A DNA stretch of 64,000 bases from Myxococcus virescens (GCF_900101905.1 NZ_FNAJ01000009.1:253570-317569); one strand, 5' to 3'. Counted from the first letter of the stretch, positions 1 to 10,302 are shown. The notes: generated by a model not told the origin, from the sequence alone. Program-made: numbers and translations.

Positions 1-47
1 GGTGACGCGAGCAGCAACCTCCACCGGAGCGGGCAAGGAAGAGTCTC

Positions 48-317
48 ATGTCGCTGCACCAGGAGCGTAAGTCGGAGCTGGTGTCGAAGTTCCGGACCCA
101 CGAGTCGGACACGGGTTCCCCCGAGGTCCAGGTGGCGCTGCTGTCCGAGCGCATCACCATGCTCACCGAGCACTTCAAGACGCACAAGAAGGACCACCAC
201 TCCCGCCGCGGTCTGCTGAAGCTGGTCGGTCAGCGCCGCCGCCTGCTGGACTACCTGAAGTCCAAGGACGTCGCGCGGTACAAGAAGCTCATCGACGGCC
301 TCGGCATCCGCAAGTAG
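48..317 (+). CDS. rpsO: 30S ribosomal protein S15
   Basis: Primary 16S rRNA-binding protein of the small subunit platform. The 89-residue length is the family norm, and the translation carries the S15 signatures: an N-terminal [13 protein letters not shown] helix, then [19 protein letters not shown] and a LLDYLK helix. A purine-rich AAGGAAGAG ribosome binding site lies just before ATG 48. It is followed by pnp in the same orientation, the order seen in most proteobacteria. A GC-rich hairpin follows the stop codon. I see no anomaly. Confidence 0.98.
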   Translation: MSLHQERKSELVSKFRTHESDTGSPEVQVALLSERITMLTEHFKTHKKDHHSRRGLLKLVGQRRRLLDYLKSKDVARYKKLIDGLGIRK

Positions 318-334
318 GCAGTTGAGCAGGACCC

Positions 335-360
335 GGGGCGCTGGCGGAAACCAGCGCCCC
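335..360 (+). terminator. hairpin after rpsO
   Basis: Perfect 10-bp stem GGGGCGCTGG / CCAGCGCCCC around a CGGAAA loop, 18 nt after the rpsO stop. Only a short T run (GCGCGTTT) follows, so it may be a weak terminator or an RNase III/processing hairpin of the rpsO-pnp transcript. Confidence 0.65.
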
Positions 361-701
361 GCGCGTTTAGGACATAAGCCGTAATGCAGTGACGTGAAGC
401 AGTCGAAGCGCGGTGGGAGGAGGCGGGCAAGGGAGTGGTGGCTGCGGAGGTTTTGGTTTCCGTTCGGATGGGCTGACCTCGGTCGGCTCCTGCGACCAGG
501 GATCAAAAGTTCCGAGACATCCCTCCGGCGCTCCGCAAGCGCCCTCCGCAGTACATGCTGGCGGTTGCCTCAACTGGCGCCTGTTCCAGGCCCTGGTGAC
601 CGCTCAAACACCCCGAGGGCCCTCCCGGGGTGCCGGGTCCATTTCTCGGACCGGGTGCGCGCGGTGGGGTCTTCGCCCCTGAAGGATCCAGAGGCACGGA
701 C
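361..701. other. rpsO-pnp spacer, no gene seen
   Basis: About 340 nt without a convincing gene. Short open frames here have poor codon structure. PNPase mRNA leaders are commonly autoregulated by a hairpin, and a long leader fits that, but I cannot point to a specific promoter. Confidence 0.5.
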
Positions 702-2870
702 ATGTTGAAGAAGAGCGTCAAGATTGGCGAGAGCGAGCTGAGCATCGAAGTGGGTCGTCTGGCGAAGCAGGCCGACGGTTCCGTGGTGGTCCGCTATGGC
801 GACACCATGCTGCTGGTGACGGCGGTGAGCGCCCGGGAGAAGAAGGACATCGACTTCCTCCCCCTGACGGTGGAGTACCAGGAGAAGCTGTATTCGGCCG
901 GCCGCATCCCCGGCAGCTACTTCAAGCGCGAGGGCCGTCTCACGGAGAAGGAGACGCTGGCCAGCCGCCTGGTCGACCGCTCCTGCCGCCCGCTGTTCCC
1001 GGAAGGCTACGCGTACGAGACGCAGATCATCGCGAGCGTCATCTCCTCCGACCCGGAGAACGAGGGTGACATCCACGGCATCACCGGCGCCTCCGCGGCG
1101 CTGTGGGTGTCGGACATCCCGTTCGACGGCCCCATCGCCGGCATCCGCGTGGGCCGCGTCGGCGGTCAGCTGGTGGCCAACCCCACCGCGAAGCAGCGCG
1201 AGCAGAGCGACCTGGACCTGGTCATGGCGGTGAGCCGCAAGGCCATCGTCATGGTGGAAGGTGGCGCGGAGGAGGTCTCCGAGGCTGACATGGTCGCGGC
1301 GCTCGACTTCGGCTTCAAGACGGCGCAGCCCGCGCTGGACCTGCAGGACGAGCTGCGGCGCGAGCTGAACAAGCAGGTTCGCTCCTTCGAGAAGCCCGCC
1401 GCCGTGGACGAGGGCCTGCGCGCCAAGGTGCGCGAGCTGGCCATGGACGGCATCAAGGCGGGCTACGGCATCAAGGAGAAGGGCGCGCGCTACGAGGCGC
1501 TCGGCAAGACGAAGAAGGAGACGCTCGCCAAGCTCAAGGAGCAGCTGGGCGACGGCTACACCCCGCTGGTGGAGAAGCACGCCAAGTCGGTGGTGGAGGA
1601 CCTGAAGTACGAGCACATGCGCGAGATGACGGTCAACGGTGGCCGCATCGGCGACCGTGGCCACGACGTGGTCCGTCCGATTACGTGCGAGGTGGGCGTG
1701 CTCCCGCGCACCCACGGCAGCGCCGTCTTCACGCGCGGCGAGACGCAGGCGCTCGTGGTCACCACGCTGGGCACCAGCGATGACGAGCAGCGCCTGGAGA
1801 TGCTGGGCGGCATGGCCTTCAAGCGCTTCATGCTGCACTACAACTTCCCGCCGTTCAGCGTGAACGAGACGAAGCCGCTGCGTGGCCCAGGCCGCCGTGA
1901 AGTCGGCCACGGGGCGCTGGCGGAGCGCGCGCTGCGCAACATGGTGCCGAAGAGCGAGTCCTTCCCGTACACGGTGCGCCTGGTGTCGGACATCCTGGAG
2001 TCCAACGGCTCCTCGTCCATGGCCTCCGTCTGCGGCGGCACGCTGGCGCTGATGGACGCGGGTGTTCCGCTCAAGGCCCCGGTGGCGGGTATCGCCATGG
2101 GTCTGGTGAAGGAGGGCGACAAGATTGCCATCCTCTCCGACATCCTCGGTGACGAGGACCACCTGGGCGACATGGACTTCAAGGTGTGCGGCACCTCGAA
2201 GGGCATCACGTCCATCCAGATGGACATCAAGATCACCGGCCTCACGACGGAAATCATGAGCCGCGCGCTGGAGCAGGCGCGTCAGGGCCGCCTCCACATC
2301 CTGGGGGAGATGCTCAAGACGCTGGCCGAGTCCCGCAAGGAGATCAGCCAGTACGCGCCGCGCATCACCACCATCCAGATTCGTCCCGAGTTCATCAAGA
2401 ACGTCATCGGGCCGGGCGGCAAGGTCATCAAGGACATCATCGCCCGCACGGGTGCCGCGATTAACATCGAGGACTCGGGCCGCGTGGACATCGCCAGCGC
2501 GAACGGCGAGGCCGTGAAGGCCGCCATCGCGATGATTCAGGCGCTGACCCGCGAGGCGGAGATTGGGAAGATCTACACGGGCACGGTGCGCAAGATTGCC
2601 GAGTTCGGCGCCTTCGTGGAGCTGTTCCCGGGCACCGACGGCCTCATCCACATCTCCGAGCTGTCCGACAAGCGCGTCAAGAGCGTCTCCGACGTGCTGA
2701 ACGAGGGCGACGAGGTGTTGGTGAAGGTCGTCAGCATCGACAAGACGGGCAAGATTCGCCTGTCGCGCAAGGAGGCCATGGCGGAGCGCGCCGCGCAGCA
2801 GGGCGCCGCCGTCGGTGAGGCCGCCGCGCAGCCGGCGCCCGCGCCCACGCAGCCTGACGCCAAGGCCTGA
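702..2870 (+). CDS. pnp: polyribonucleotide nucleotidyltransferase (PNPase)
   Basis: Phosphorolytic 3'-5' exoribonuclease of mRNA turnover. Start ATG 702 gives 722 residues beginning [13 protein letters not shown], where PNPases begin; the in-frame ATG at 630 would add an atypical 24 residues. Two RNase PH-like domains occupy about residues 1-550, with the [10 protein letters not shown] all-helical linker between them. The KH domain has its loop in [11 protein letters not shown], and the C-terminal S1 domain runs from [20 protein letters not shown]. The tail is Ala/Pro-rich. All expected parts are present. Confidence 0.97.
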   Translation: MLKKSVKIGESELSIEVGRLAKQADGSVVVRYGDTMLLVTAVSAREKKDIDFLPLTVEYQEKLYSAGRIPGSYFKREGRLTEKETLASRLVDRSCRPLFPEGYAYETQIIASVISSDPENEGDIHGITGASAALWVSDIPFDGPIAGIRVGRVGGQLVANPTAKQREQSDLDLVMAVSRKAIVMVEGGAEEVSEADMVAALDFGFKTAQPALDLQDELRRELNKQVRSFEKPAAVDEGLRAKVRELAMDGIKAGYGIKEKGARYEALGKTKKETLAKLKEQLGDGYTPLVEKHAKSVVEDLKYEHMREMTVNGGRIGDRGHDVVRPITCEVGVLPRTHGSAVFTRGETQALVVTTLGTSDDEQRLEMLGGMAFKRFMLHYNFPPFSVNETKPLRGPGRREVGHGALAERALRNMVPKSESFPYTVRLVSDILESNGSSSMASVCGGTLALMDAGVPLKAPVAGIAMGLVKEGDKIAILSDILGDEDHLGDMDFKVCGTSKGITSIQMDIKITGLTTEIMSRALEQARQGRLHILGEMLKTLAESRKEISQYAPRITTIQIRPEFIKNVIGPGGKVIKDIIARTGAAINIEDSGRVDIASANGEAVKAAIAMIQALTREAEIGKIYTGTVRKIAEFGAFVELFPGTDGLIHISELSDKRVKSVSDVLNEGDEVLVKVVSIDKTGKIRLSRKEAMAERAAQQGAAVGEAAAQPAPAPTQPDAKA

Positions 2871-2885
2871 TTCGCGCCCGAAAGC

Positions 2886-2910
2886 CCGGGCTCCTTCATT
2901 GGGAGCCCGG
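2886..2910 (+). terminator. hairpin after pnp
   Basis: Nine-bp stem CCGGGCTCC / GGAGCCCGG with a 7-nt loop, 15 nt downstream of the pnp stop. No long T run follows immediately; a T-rich GTTTTCGTTTC lies about 40 nt further on. Confidence 0.6.
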
Positions 2911-3000
2911 CGCCCATGACGCCCCCTTCCGCCACCGCGCGGGAGGGGGTGTTTTCGTTTCGGGCCGGGGTGGCTTAGACACTTCCGGGAGGGCCGTGCG

Positions 3001-3831
3001 TTGAGGTGCGAGCCCCATCCGCACGGAGGCTGTTTGCCACCTCGACCACCGCCTGCTTCGTCGTCCACGCCTTTCCTGGCGGACGTCTCCCGTTTCCTGG
3101 GGGCCTTCCGCTGGGCGTTCATGCCGCTGGGACTGGTCGCGCTGGTGGCGGTGGGGGTGCACTCGGCGGCGGACACGTTGGACGAACGGTTGCTGGCGCT
3201 GGTGGACCGGGTGGACGCGGGCTTCGACGCGCTCGTGGGCCGCTACGCGCTGACGGCGCCCTTGGTGGAGTGGGTGTCACTGGAGCAGCGCACCCGGATT
3301 GCGCGCTTCCTCGCGCTCGCGTGGGAACTGGCCGCGGACGTGGTGCTGGCGCTGCCCGCGCTGGGCTACCGGGAGTCCGCCGCCCCGGTTCCGGCGGAGG
3401 CATGGCGCGTGGTGCTGGAGCCCCAGAAGGCCGCGCGTCCGACGTGGCGTCAGCTGTGGTCGCGGTGCCTGCGCAAGCCCACGCCCATGCGGTGGCTGCG
3501 GCCCCTGGCGACGGCGGCCGTGGTGCTGGCGGGCGCGTGCGCGGTGGCCAGGCTCATCCAGGGCTCGGTGTACCTCTCCTGGCGTGAGCTCTTCGGGGAC
3601 GGTGCCGCGGACCTGGCGGCGCGGGCACTGGCGGTGGCCTCGCTGGTGGGCGTCCTGGTTTCGCTCGGGTGGCGTGCGGTGCTGCGCAACCTGCAACACG
3701 CGGACGCGGTGTGTGAGGAAGCCGGGGGCAGAGCCGCCTTGCGGCGCGGACTGCTGGGCTGCGCGGTGGTGGTGCCCCTGGCCGTGGCGGCGGTGGTGGA
3801 TGCGACGCCCGTGCTGTCCTTCTTCCGGTAG
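3001..3831 (+). CDS. multi-pass membrane protein of unknown function
   Basis: About 276 residues with hydrophobic segments near residues 39-58, 160-180, 200-222 and 250-272, so it is probably an inner-membrane protein. The start is uncertain: TTG 3001 has a good GGAGGG ribosome binding site, while ATG 3121 would start at the first membrane segment. It ends at the base before the next start (3832), so it is almost certainly co-transcribed and coupled with the M23 peptidase. I recognise no family. Confidence 0.7.
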   Translation: MRCEPHPHGGCLPPRPPPASSSTPFLADVSRFLGAFRWAFMPLGLVALVAVGVHSAADTLDERLLALVDRVDAGFDALVGRYALTAPLVEWVSLEQRTRIARFLALAWELAADVVLALPALGYRESAAPVPAEAWRVVLEPQKAARPTWRQLWSRCLRKPTPMRWLRPLATAAVVLAGACAVARLIQGSVYLSWRELFGDGAADLAARALAVASLVGVLVSLGWRAVLRNLQHADAVCEEAGGRAALRRGLLGCAVVVPLAVAAVVDATPVLSFFR

Positions 3832-4848
3832 GTGCCCATGTTCCCGCGCCAAGCGAAAGGACTGCTGGACTTCTTCATGGCGACGCTGTGCTTGTGGGCG
3901 GCGTACCACCACACGCCCGCGGGCGCGCTGGTGCGCAAGGCCACGGCATGGGCCACGGGGACGCGCAGCAGCGCGCGGCCCTTGCTCGCGTACTACGACG
4001 GCGTCAGTGGCACCTCGCTGTCACCGCCATGGATGGCTCCCGACGTGCCCCTGTCCCGGGCCCTCACGGACGCGGAGGCCCTGGCCTGGGGTACCCACCT
4101 GGCGCTCAAGGGAGCCCAGGTGCGAGCCCGCCAGCCCGCGCTGGAGCTGGCCGCGGAGCTGGGCGTCCCCGCAGCGTCGCTGTTGGATCCGCAGACGGGC
4201 CCGGCGGCCGCGCGCAGCCTGCACACCGCGCTGTCCAAGGACTTTCCAGGAGAGGAGGCCCGGCTCACGGCGCTTTTCGCGGGCCGCGTCCCCGCGCGCT
4301 ATGCGCTGGAGCGGGTGGTGGCGGAGGGCGGGGCGCCCACGCTGGAGCGCCTGTCGAGTCAGCTCCCGCCAGGCTTCGAGGACGCGTCCGTGGGCGCCGC
4401 GCAGGCCCTGGCGCTGGCCACCGCCTTCGGGCTCGCGTGGCCCGTTCATGAGAGCGCGCGTGTAACGAGTCCCTTCGGCGAGCGGTTCCACCCGGTGCTG
4501 GGGCGCCGGAAGATGCACACCGGTGTGGACCTGGGCGTGCCGGTGGGGACGCCCGTGGTGGCGGTAGCCGATGGCGTCGTCCGGCGTGCCAGCGAGGACG
4601 CCGTGAATGGCCGCGTGCTCGTGGTGGACCACGGGCGGGGCGTCACGACGGCGTACTGTCACAACTCGGAGCTGCTGGTGAAGGTGGGACAGCGCGTGAG
4701 CCGGGGAGAACGGGTGGCGCACTCAGGGAACACGGGGCGCTCCACCGGTCCCCACCTGCACTACCAGTTGGAGCTGGCGGCGCGGCCCATGGACCCGCTG
4801 AAGTTCCGCACCGCCTTGCGGCCCGTGGCGAAGGACCCCGCGCCCTGA
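3832..4848 (+). CDS. M23 (LytM-type) metallopeptidase
   Basis: Likely acts on peptidoglycan in the envelope. The C-terminal M23 domain (about residues 205-330) shows the zinc ligands HTGVD and the HLHY signature, plus GRVLVVDHGRGVTTAYCH. The N-terminal half is a helical region with one hydrophobic segment. GTG 3832 directly abuts the previous stop; ATG 3838 is an alternative two codons in. The pairing with a membrane protein suggests a coupled cell-wall module. Confidence 0.85.
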   Translation: MPMFPRQAKGLLDFFMATLCLWAAYHHTPAGALVRKATAWATGTRSSARPLLAYYDGVSGTSLSPPWMAPDVPLSRALTDAEALAWGTHLALKGAQVRARQPALELAAELGVPAASLLDPQTGPAAARSLHTALSKDFPGEEARLTALFAGRVPARYALERVVAEGGAPTLERLSSQLPPGFEDASVGAAQALALATAFGLAWPVHESARVTSPFGERFHPVLGRRKMHTGVDLGVPVGTPVVAVADGVVRRASEDAVNGRVLVVDHGRGVTTAYCHNSELLVKVGQRVSRGERVAHSGNTGRSTGPHLHYQLELAARPMDPLKFRTALRPVAKDPAP

Positions 4849-4916
4849 GGGGCCGACGCGCGAGGTTGTCACGCCGCCGTGGCACGAAGCGGCGGCAGCT
4901 GTGTTAGTCCCAGCGC

Positions 4917-5372
4917 ATGTCTTCCCCCCTCACGGTGAAGGTGCGCCGCGTGCGCACCCATGCGGAGCCCCTGCCACTTCCCCGCTACGAAACGGCACAG
5001 GCCGCGGGCCTGGACCTGCGCGCGGACATCGACGGGGAGCGGGTGCTGGGGCCCCTGGAGCGGCTGGCGGTGCCCACCGGGCTCGCGCTCGCGCTACCCC
5101 CTGGGTACGAAGGGCAGGTGCGCCCGCGCTCGGGCCTGGCGCTGCGGCATGGCGTCACGCTCCTCAACTCGCCGGGGACGGTGGACGCGGACTACCGAGG
5201 GGAGGTGCAGGTCATCCTCATCAACCTCTCCCATGAGCCCTTCACCCTGCGCCGGGGCGACCGCGTGGCCCAACTGGTGGTGGCCGCCGTGCCGCCGGTC
5301 TCCCTCCAGGAGGTGGAGCTACTGGAGGAAACCTCCCGGGGTGGAAATGGCTTCGGGTCCACGGGGCGCTAG
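4917..5372 (+). CDS. dut: dUTP diphosphatase
   Basis: Trimeric dUTPase that hydrolyses dUTP to dUMP and pyrophosphate. At 151 residues it is standard length. The five motifs are visible: [15 protein letters not shown], a [10 protein letters not shown] block, [11 protein letters not shown], and the C-terminal [11 protein letters not shown] that closes over the active site. It stands alone between the M23 peptidase and the kinase. Confidence 0.96.
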   Translation: MSSPLTVKVRRVRTHAEPLPLPRYETAQAAGLDLRADIDGERVLGPLERLAVPTGLALALPPGYEGQVRPRSGLALRHGVTLLNSPGTVDADYRGEVQVILINLSHEPFTLRRGDRVAQLVVAAVPPVSLQEVELLEETSRGGNGFGSTGR

Positions 5373-5481
5373 TTGCTGACTTCCTCGCTCGGCGTTCCTT
5401 GATGACAGGGGAGCGTGCAGAATAAGAGGCTGGGCCTTCCCCCGAGGTGGCCCCCCGACTGCCTCCTGGAGTACGCCAGCT

Positions 5482-8007
5482 TTGCTCTGCTACCGCTGCG
5501 GCAGCCTCGTTCCTGCCTCCCAAGACACCTGCCCCACCTGTGGGCTGAAGCACGATGCCTCGGCGCGTCCTCCCGCCGGGGCGGCTCGCCGGCGCGGCGC
5601 GGACGGCGCACCCTACAAGCCAGGGGACGTCGTCGCCGGCCGCTACGCCATCCGGGAAGTGGTGGGCTCCGGGCCCATGGGCTTCGTCTTCCGAGCCCAG
5701 GACGAGGAGATTGACGTCGAAGTGGCGCTCAAGGCGGTGCACCCGCGCCTGGTGCAGCAGCCCGAGGAGCGCATGCAGTTCGCGCTGTCCATGCGCGTGG
5801 CCAAGAAGCTCAATCATCCGAACCTCCTGCGCGTGTACGAGGAGGGCGTGGATGGGGACCGGCCCTTCATCACCATGCAGCTGCTGGAGGGCATGACGCT
5901 GCGCCGGATGATGGAGCAGCGCACCGCGCGGGGGCAGCTCTTCTCGCTGAAGGAAGTGGAGCCGCTGCTGTCGCAGATGGCGGCGGCCCTGGATGCGGCG
6001 CACCGCTTCGGACCGCACTCCGACGTCAAGCCGGAGAACGTCATCGTCCTGCCGGACCTGCTCAAGGTGACGGACTACGGCCTGGGCCTGGCCGTGCCGC
6101 ACCTGCCCTTCGTGCAGGCGCAGAAGGGGCAGCGCGCGGACGTCTACATCGCGCCGGAGTACGTGGGCGGGGGCGAACTGGACACGCGCATGGACGTGTA
6201 CTCGCTCGCGGCCATCGTGGGGGAGATGCTCACCGGGCTCGTGCCCGAGGACGGCGTCATCCCCGGTCTGACGATGCACCACCCGGACCTGCCGACCTCC
6301 ATCGAGGCGCTGTACCGGCGCGCGCTCAACTTCAACCCGCTGGCCCGTCCGAAGACGGCAGGTGAGTTCCTCACCGAGTTCTCCAACATCCTGGCGCGCA
6401 CGCCGGCCGCGGTGGTGTCGCGCACGCGGAGCCTCCCGGCGCCTCCGGGCTCGTCGGCCGCGAACACCGCGAGGCAGGCGGCGAGGCCTCCGCCCCCGGT
6501 GCCCACGGGCATGCTCCCGGCCGTGCAGGAGGAGGACCTGCCTCCGCCGCCCGGTGTCGCCGCGCCCAAGCCGCCCGCGCCCGTTCCGGACCTGCCGCCG
6601 CCGGTGGATGCCACGCAGCCGCTGGACGCGGTGTCGCTGGCCGCCATCATGGGACGGGGCAAGCCCGCGGCCTCGCCCGCGCCGCAGCACCTGACGGAGC
6701 AGGCGCTGCCCTTCATCGCGCCACCCGTCGTCGCCGCGAAGGGGGCACCCTCGGCGCAGGGCAGCGCTTCGCGGCCTGCGTCATCTCCGCCCGTGCCCTC
6801 TCGCGCCGCGCCAGCGCGGAAGGATTCCGAGGACGCCAGTGAGCGTGGCGCCGCGTCCGAGGCGGCGCTGAGCCGCTCCGCCGCGCCCACGCAGGTGGAC
6901 GCCCCCGCGGTGACGGATGGCCGCTCCAGCGCGATGACCCTGGACGAGGCGCCCGCGGTGCCCGCGCCCCGCCCCGCCCCGCCCACGCTGGACTCGGCGC
7001 CCGCGGTGGGCCGTTCCCGGTCGCGTGCTCGCGACGGCGCGCAGGACGAGGCGTCGTCTCGTTCGCGCGAAGGCGGCGCCGAGGACACTGGCAGCCGTGC
7101 TCGCGGCCGTGCCTCCGAGGACTCAGGTGTTCGCACCCGCCGCCGGGGTTCGGAGGTGTCGGACCCGGGCGCTCGTTCCGGCGCGAAGCGGAGCGAACCG
7201 TCGGAAGGCTCCAGTTCTCGCGCCGCGCCTCGCGGAGCGGTGCTCACCAGGTCCGCCACGCGCGCGGCGAAGCCCCAGCGTTCCATGTTGAAGTTGGTGT
7301 TGCTCGTCCTCGGCTGCCTGGCGTTGGGCGCGGGCGGGGGCTTCCTGGCCATCAAGGCGCTGCAGAAGTCCAGAGGGCAGGGGACGGCGCCTGTTGCCGG
7401 ACCCGGTGGCGCGGCAGCGCTGGCGGCGCCCGTGGGCGGCTGTCCCGCGGGAATGCGGCTGGTGAGTGGCGGAGCCTTCAAGATGGGCCGGAGCGACGAC
7501 GACGCACTGGCCAGCCCGGACGAGCGTCCTGTCGCGAGCATCCAGGTGTCTTCGTTCTGCGTGGATGAGTACGAATTCCCCAACCGGGCTGGCGCGATGC
7601 CGAAGGTGGCCGTGGCCTGGGAAGAGGCGCGGGGCACGTGCGAGCGCGAGGGCAAGCGGCTCTGCACGGAAGAGGAATGGGAGAAGGCATGCAAGGGCCC
7701 CGGCAACTCGCGGTTCCCCTTCGGCGAGGCGCAGTCCGTGGGCGCGTGCAACACCGCGGCGAGCCCGGGTGGACTGGCGGCCTCCGGGCGCTTCGAGCGC
7801 TGCAAGTCGGGCTACGCGGTGATGGACCTGGCGGGCAACGCGGCGGAGTGGACGGCCACCCGCGTCGGCGCCCAGGCCTACGCCCTGAAGGGCGGCGCCT
7901 TCGACCAGCCGGACCCGGCGTCACGTTGCTCGGCGCGGAGCAACGGCGTGCCCACCGTGCGCTCGAACGCGGTGGGCTTCCGCTGCTGCGCGAGCGTGCG
8001 GCAATGA
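5482..8007 (+). CDS. Ser/Thr kinase-like receptor with zinc ribbon and FGE-like domain
   Basis: 841 residues from TTG 5482. The N-terminal zinc ribbon has Cys 3, 6, 17 and 20. A eukaryotic-type kinase domain (about 54-315) has a GSGPMG loop and VALK Lys84. The catalytic loop reads HSDVKPEN (Asp181) rather than HRD, and the metal motif is DYG (198-200) rather than DFG. A long Pro/Ala/Ser-rich linker follows, then a membrane segment near 607-627. The C-terminus is a formylglycine-generating-enzyme/sulfatase-modifying-like fold (PAGMRLVSGGAFKMG... DLAGNAAEWT). Activity is uncertain because of the HSD and DYG changes. The stop overlaps the next start (ATGA). Confidence 0.88.
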   Translation: MLCYRCGSLVPASQDTCPTCGLKHDASARPPAGAARRRGADGAPYKPGDVVAGRYAIREVVGSGPMGFVFRAQDEEIDVEVALKAVHPRLVQQPEERMQFALSMRVAKKLNHPNLLRVYEEGVDGDRPFITMQLLEGMTLRRMMEQRTARGQLFSLKEVEPLLSQMAAALDAAHRFGPHSDVKPENVIVLPDLLKVTDYGLGLAVPHLPFVQAQKGQRADVYIAPEYVGGGELDTRMDVYSLAAIVGEMLTGLVPEDGVIPGLTMHHPDLPTSIEALYRRALNFNPLARPKTAGEFLTEFSNILARTPAAVVSRTRSLPAPPGSSAANTARQAARPPPPVPTGMLPAVQEEDLPPPPGVAAPKPPAPVPDLPPPVDATQPLDAVSLAAIMGRGKPAASPAPQHLTEQALPFIAPPVVAAKGAPSAQGSASRPASSPPVPSRAAPARKDSEDASERGAASEAALSRSAAPTQVDAPAVTDGRSSAMTLDEAPAVPAPRPAPPTLDSAPAVGRSRSRARDGAQDEASSRSREGGAEDTGSRARGRASEDSGVRTRRRGSEVSDPGARSGAKRSEPSEGSSSRAAPRGAVLTRSATRAAKPQRSMLKLVLLVLGCLALGAGGGFLAIKALQKSRGQGTAPVAGPGGAAALAAPVGGCPAGMRLVSGGAFKMGRSDDDALASPDERPVASIQVSSFCVDEYEFPNRAGAMPKVAVAWEEARGTCEREGKRLCTEEEWEKACKGPGNSRFPFGEAQSVGACNTAASPGGLAASGRFERCKSGYAVMDLAGNAAEWTATRVGAQAYALKGGAFDQPDPASRCSARSNGVPTVRSNAVGFRCCASVRQ

Positions 8008-8948
8008 AGGGCTGCGTCGCCGCGCTCCTCGTCGCGCTGCTTCCGGCGGCGGTCGTGGCGCAGCAGCCAGCCCGTCCCCGCGTGGTGGCGGTGAAGTCCG
8101 CCCACCTGGCGCCGTATGCCTCCGTCATCGCCGGCTTCGCGGCGGAGGCCCGGGCCGAGGTGCAGGAGGTCATGCTGGACGAAAGCGCGGGCGCGGCCGC
8201 GCGGCTCTTCAAGAAGCTGGCGGCGCAGAAGCCCGCGCTGGTGCTGGCCCTGGGGCCCCTGGCCGCCAACGCCGCTCGGCGCTCGCTGGGCGAGGACGTG
8301 CCCGTCCTCTTCGCCATGGTGCCCTACTACGAGAAGTACGGCCTGGATGGCGCCAACGTCACCGGCATCTCCCTCACCAGCGACATGGGGCCGGAGCTGG
8401 AGGCGTTGAAGGCCGTGTCGCCGAAGGTGAAGCGCGTGGGCATCCTGCATGACCCGCGGTTCTCCGCGGGGACGGTGACGCAGGCCCGCGCGGCGGCGGC
8501 CTCGAGGGGCATGTCCATCCTCCCGCTGGAATTGGAGGCGGGGGGCCGGGCGGAGAAGGCGTTGGACGGCGCGGTGGGCAAGGTGGACGCGCTGCTGATG
8601 GTGGCGGACAAGACGGTGGGCAACGCGGCGGTCGTCCAGGCGCTCATCGCCTTCGCGGCGGTGCACCGCGTACCGTTGGCCGCGCTAACGCCCAGCCAGG
8701 TGAAGGAAGGGGCCACGTTGGCGCTGTCGCCCAGTCCCACGGCCATCGGCCAGCAGGCCGGGCGGCTGGCCAACCGCATCATCCACGAGAAGGTGAATCC
8801 AGGAGCGCTGGCGGTGGTTCAGCCTGAGGGGTTGGACTTGTCTCTCAATCTCACCGCCGCCAGGAAGTTGGGTCCGTCCTCCGACGCCGTGCTGGAACTC
8901 CTCCGGCTCGCGGCGCGGCGGGACTTTGCCGTGAAGGTCTACGAGTGA
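8004..8948 (+). CDS. ABC-type (TrpX-like) periplasmic binding protein
   Basis: 314 residues from ATG 8004, which overlaps the kinase stop by 4 nt. An N-terminal signal peptide (ALLVALLPAAVVAQQ) is followed by a type 1 periplasmic-binding fold resembling the ABC_sub_bind family: LVLALGPLAANAARR, PVLFAMVPYYEKYG, VKRVGILHDPRFS. No permease or ATPase gene is adjacent, so it may sense a ligand for the upstream kinase or serve an unlinked transporter. The ligand is unknown. Confidence 0.75.
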   Translation: MKGCVAALLVALLPAAVVAQQPARPRVVAVKSAHLAPYASVIAGFAAEARAEVQEVMLDESAGAAARLFKKLAAQKPALVLALGPLAANAARRSLGEDVPVLFAMVPYYEKYGLDGANVTGISLTSDMGPELEALKAVSPKVKRVGILHDPRFSAGTVTQARAAAASRGMSILPLELEAGGRAEKALDGAVGKVDALLMVADKTVGNAAVVQALIAFAAVHRVPLAALTPSQVKEGATLALSPSPTAIGQQAGRLANRIIHEKVNPGALAVVQPEGLDLSLNLTAARKLGPSSDAVLELLRLAARRDFAVKVYE

Positions 8949-10258
8949 TTCCGCGATACAGCCGTCAGGAGATGTCCTCCCTCTGGTCCGACGAGGCCCG
9001 TTACAGCCGTTGGCGCGACGTGGAGCTCGCCGCCCTGGAGGGCATGGTGGAGGCCGGGCTGGCGCCCCGCGAGGCGCTGCAGGACTGCCTGGCTCGCGCC
9101 GGAGACTTCACGCCCGAGGACGCGGCGAAAATCGAGGAGATTGAGCGCACCACCAAGCACGACGTCATCGCGTTCCTCACCTTCATGGAAGAGCGGGTGG
9201 GGCCCAGCGCGCGCTGGCTGCACCTGGGCATGACGTCGTCGGACGTCCTGGACACGTCGCTGGCGCTCACCCTGCGTGACGCGCTGGACCTCATCCTGAA
9301 GGATGTGGACCGCGTCATGGCCGCGGTGGAGAAGCGCGCCTTCGAGCACAAGCACACGCTGCAGATGGGCCGCAGCCACGGCATCCACGCGGAGCCCATC
9401 ACCTTCGGCCACAAGCTGGCCATCTGGTACGACGAGCTGCGCCGCGCCCGGACGCGCCTGGAGCACGCGCGGGACGTCATCGCCGTGGGGAAGATTTCCG
9501 GCGCGGTGGGCACCTTCGCGCACCTGCCGCCCGCGGTGGAGGAGCACGTCTGCCGCAAGCTGGGCCTCAAGCCCGCGCCGGCCTCCAGCCAGGTGGTGCA
9601 GCGAGACAGGCACGCGGAGTTCTTCACCGCGCTGGCGCTGCTGGGCTCGAGCATCGAGAAGTTCGCCGTGGAGATTCGCCACCTCCAGCGCACCGAGGTG
9701 CGTGAGGCAGAGGAGCCCTTTACCGCGGGACAGAAGGGCTCCAGCGCCATGCCGCACAAGCGCAACCCGATTCTGTCGGAGAACCTCACTGGCCTGGCGC
9801 GCCTGTTGCGTGGCTACGCGGTGAGCGCCATGGAGGACGTGGCGCTGTGGCATGAGCGGGACATCTCCCACTCCTCGGTGGAGCGCGTCATCGGCCCGGA
9901 CGCCACCATCCTCGCGGACTTCATGCTCATCCGCTTCGCGCGGCTGATGGAGGACCTGCGCGTCTACCCGGAGCAGATGAAGAAGAACCTGGACCTGCTG
10001 GGCGGCGTGGTGAACTCGCAGCGCCTCCTGTTGGAGCTGGCGCGCAAGGGCATGGACCGGCAGGCCGCGTACGTCATCGTCCAGCGCAACGCGATGAAGC
10101 TGTACGAGGAAGGGCTCGACTTCCGGCAGGCCCTGCTCGCGGACGAGGACCTGCGGAAGATGATGACGCCCGAGGAGATTTCCGACTGCTTCTCCCCGGG
10201 CTACCACACGCGCCACATGGACGACGTCTTCCAGCGCGTGTTCGGCCGGAGCGCGTAG
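8945..10258 (+). CDS. purB: adenylosuccinate lyase
   Basis: Catalyses two fumarate-releasing steps of purine synthesis. 437 residues from GTG 8945 (GTGA overlap with the previous stop). It has the fumarase/lyase signature GSSAMPHKRNP, the TSSDVLDTS and GRSHGIHAEPITFG motifs, and the C-terminal domain reaching YHTRHMDDVF. It converges on purC, the preceding step in the pathway. Confidence 0.96.
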   Translation: MIPRYSRQEMSSLWSDEARYSRWRDVELAALEGMVEAGLAPREALQDCLARAGDFTPEDAAKIEEIERTTKHDVIAFLTFMEERVGPSARWLHLGMTSSDVLDTSLALTLRDALDLILKDVDRVMAAVEKRAFEHKHTLQMGRSHGIHAEPITFGHKLAIWYDELRRARTRLEHARDVIAVGKISGAVGTFAHLPPAVEEHVCRKLGLKPAPASSQVVQRDRHAEFFTALALLGSSIEKFAVEIRHLQRTEVREAEEPFTAGQKGSSAMPHKRNPILSENLTGLARLLRGYAVSAMEDVALWHERDISHSSVERVIGPDATILADFMLIRFARLMEDLRVYPEQMKKNLDLLGGVVNSQRLLLELARKGMDRQAAYVIVQRNAMKLYEEGLDFRQALLADEDLRKMMTPEEISDCFSPGYHTRHMDDVFQRVFGRSA

Positions 10259-10281
10259 GCACCCCGTGCCGGTGACGGAGG

Positions 10282-10302
10282 AGGGCTACTTCAGGTAGCC
10301 CT
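10282..10302. terminator. hairpin between convergent purB and purC
   Basis: Eight-bp stem AGGGCTAC / GTAGCCCT with a TTCAG loop, overlapping the last codons of purC. It may serve both strands, but there is no clear T run. Confidence 0.45.

Noticed and set aside
570..3176. 868-codon open frame antisense to pnp
   Set aside because: His/Arg/Leu-rich shadow of a GC-rich gene; no motif, and pnp is certain.
5242..6690. 482-codon open frame antisense to the kinase gene
   Set aside because: Low-complexity Arg/His/Gly composition typical of antisense frames in high-GC DNA.
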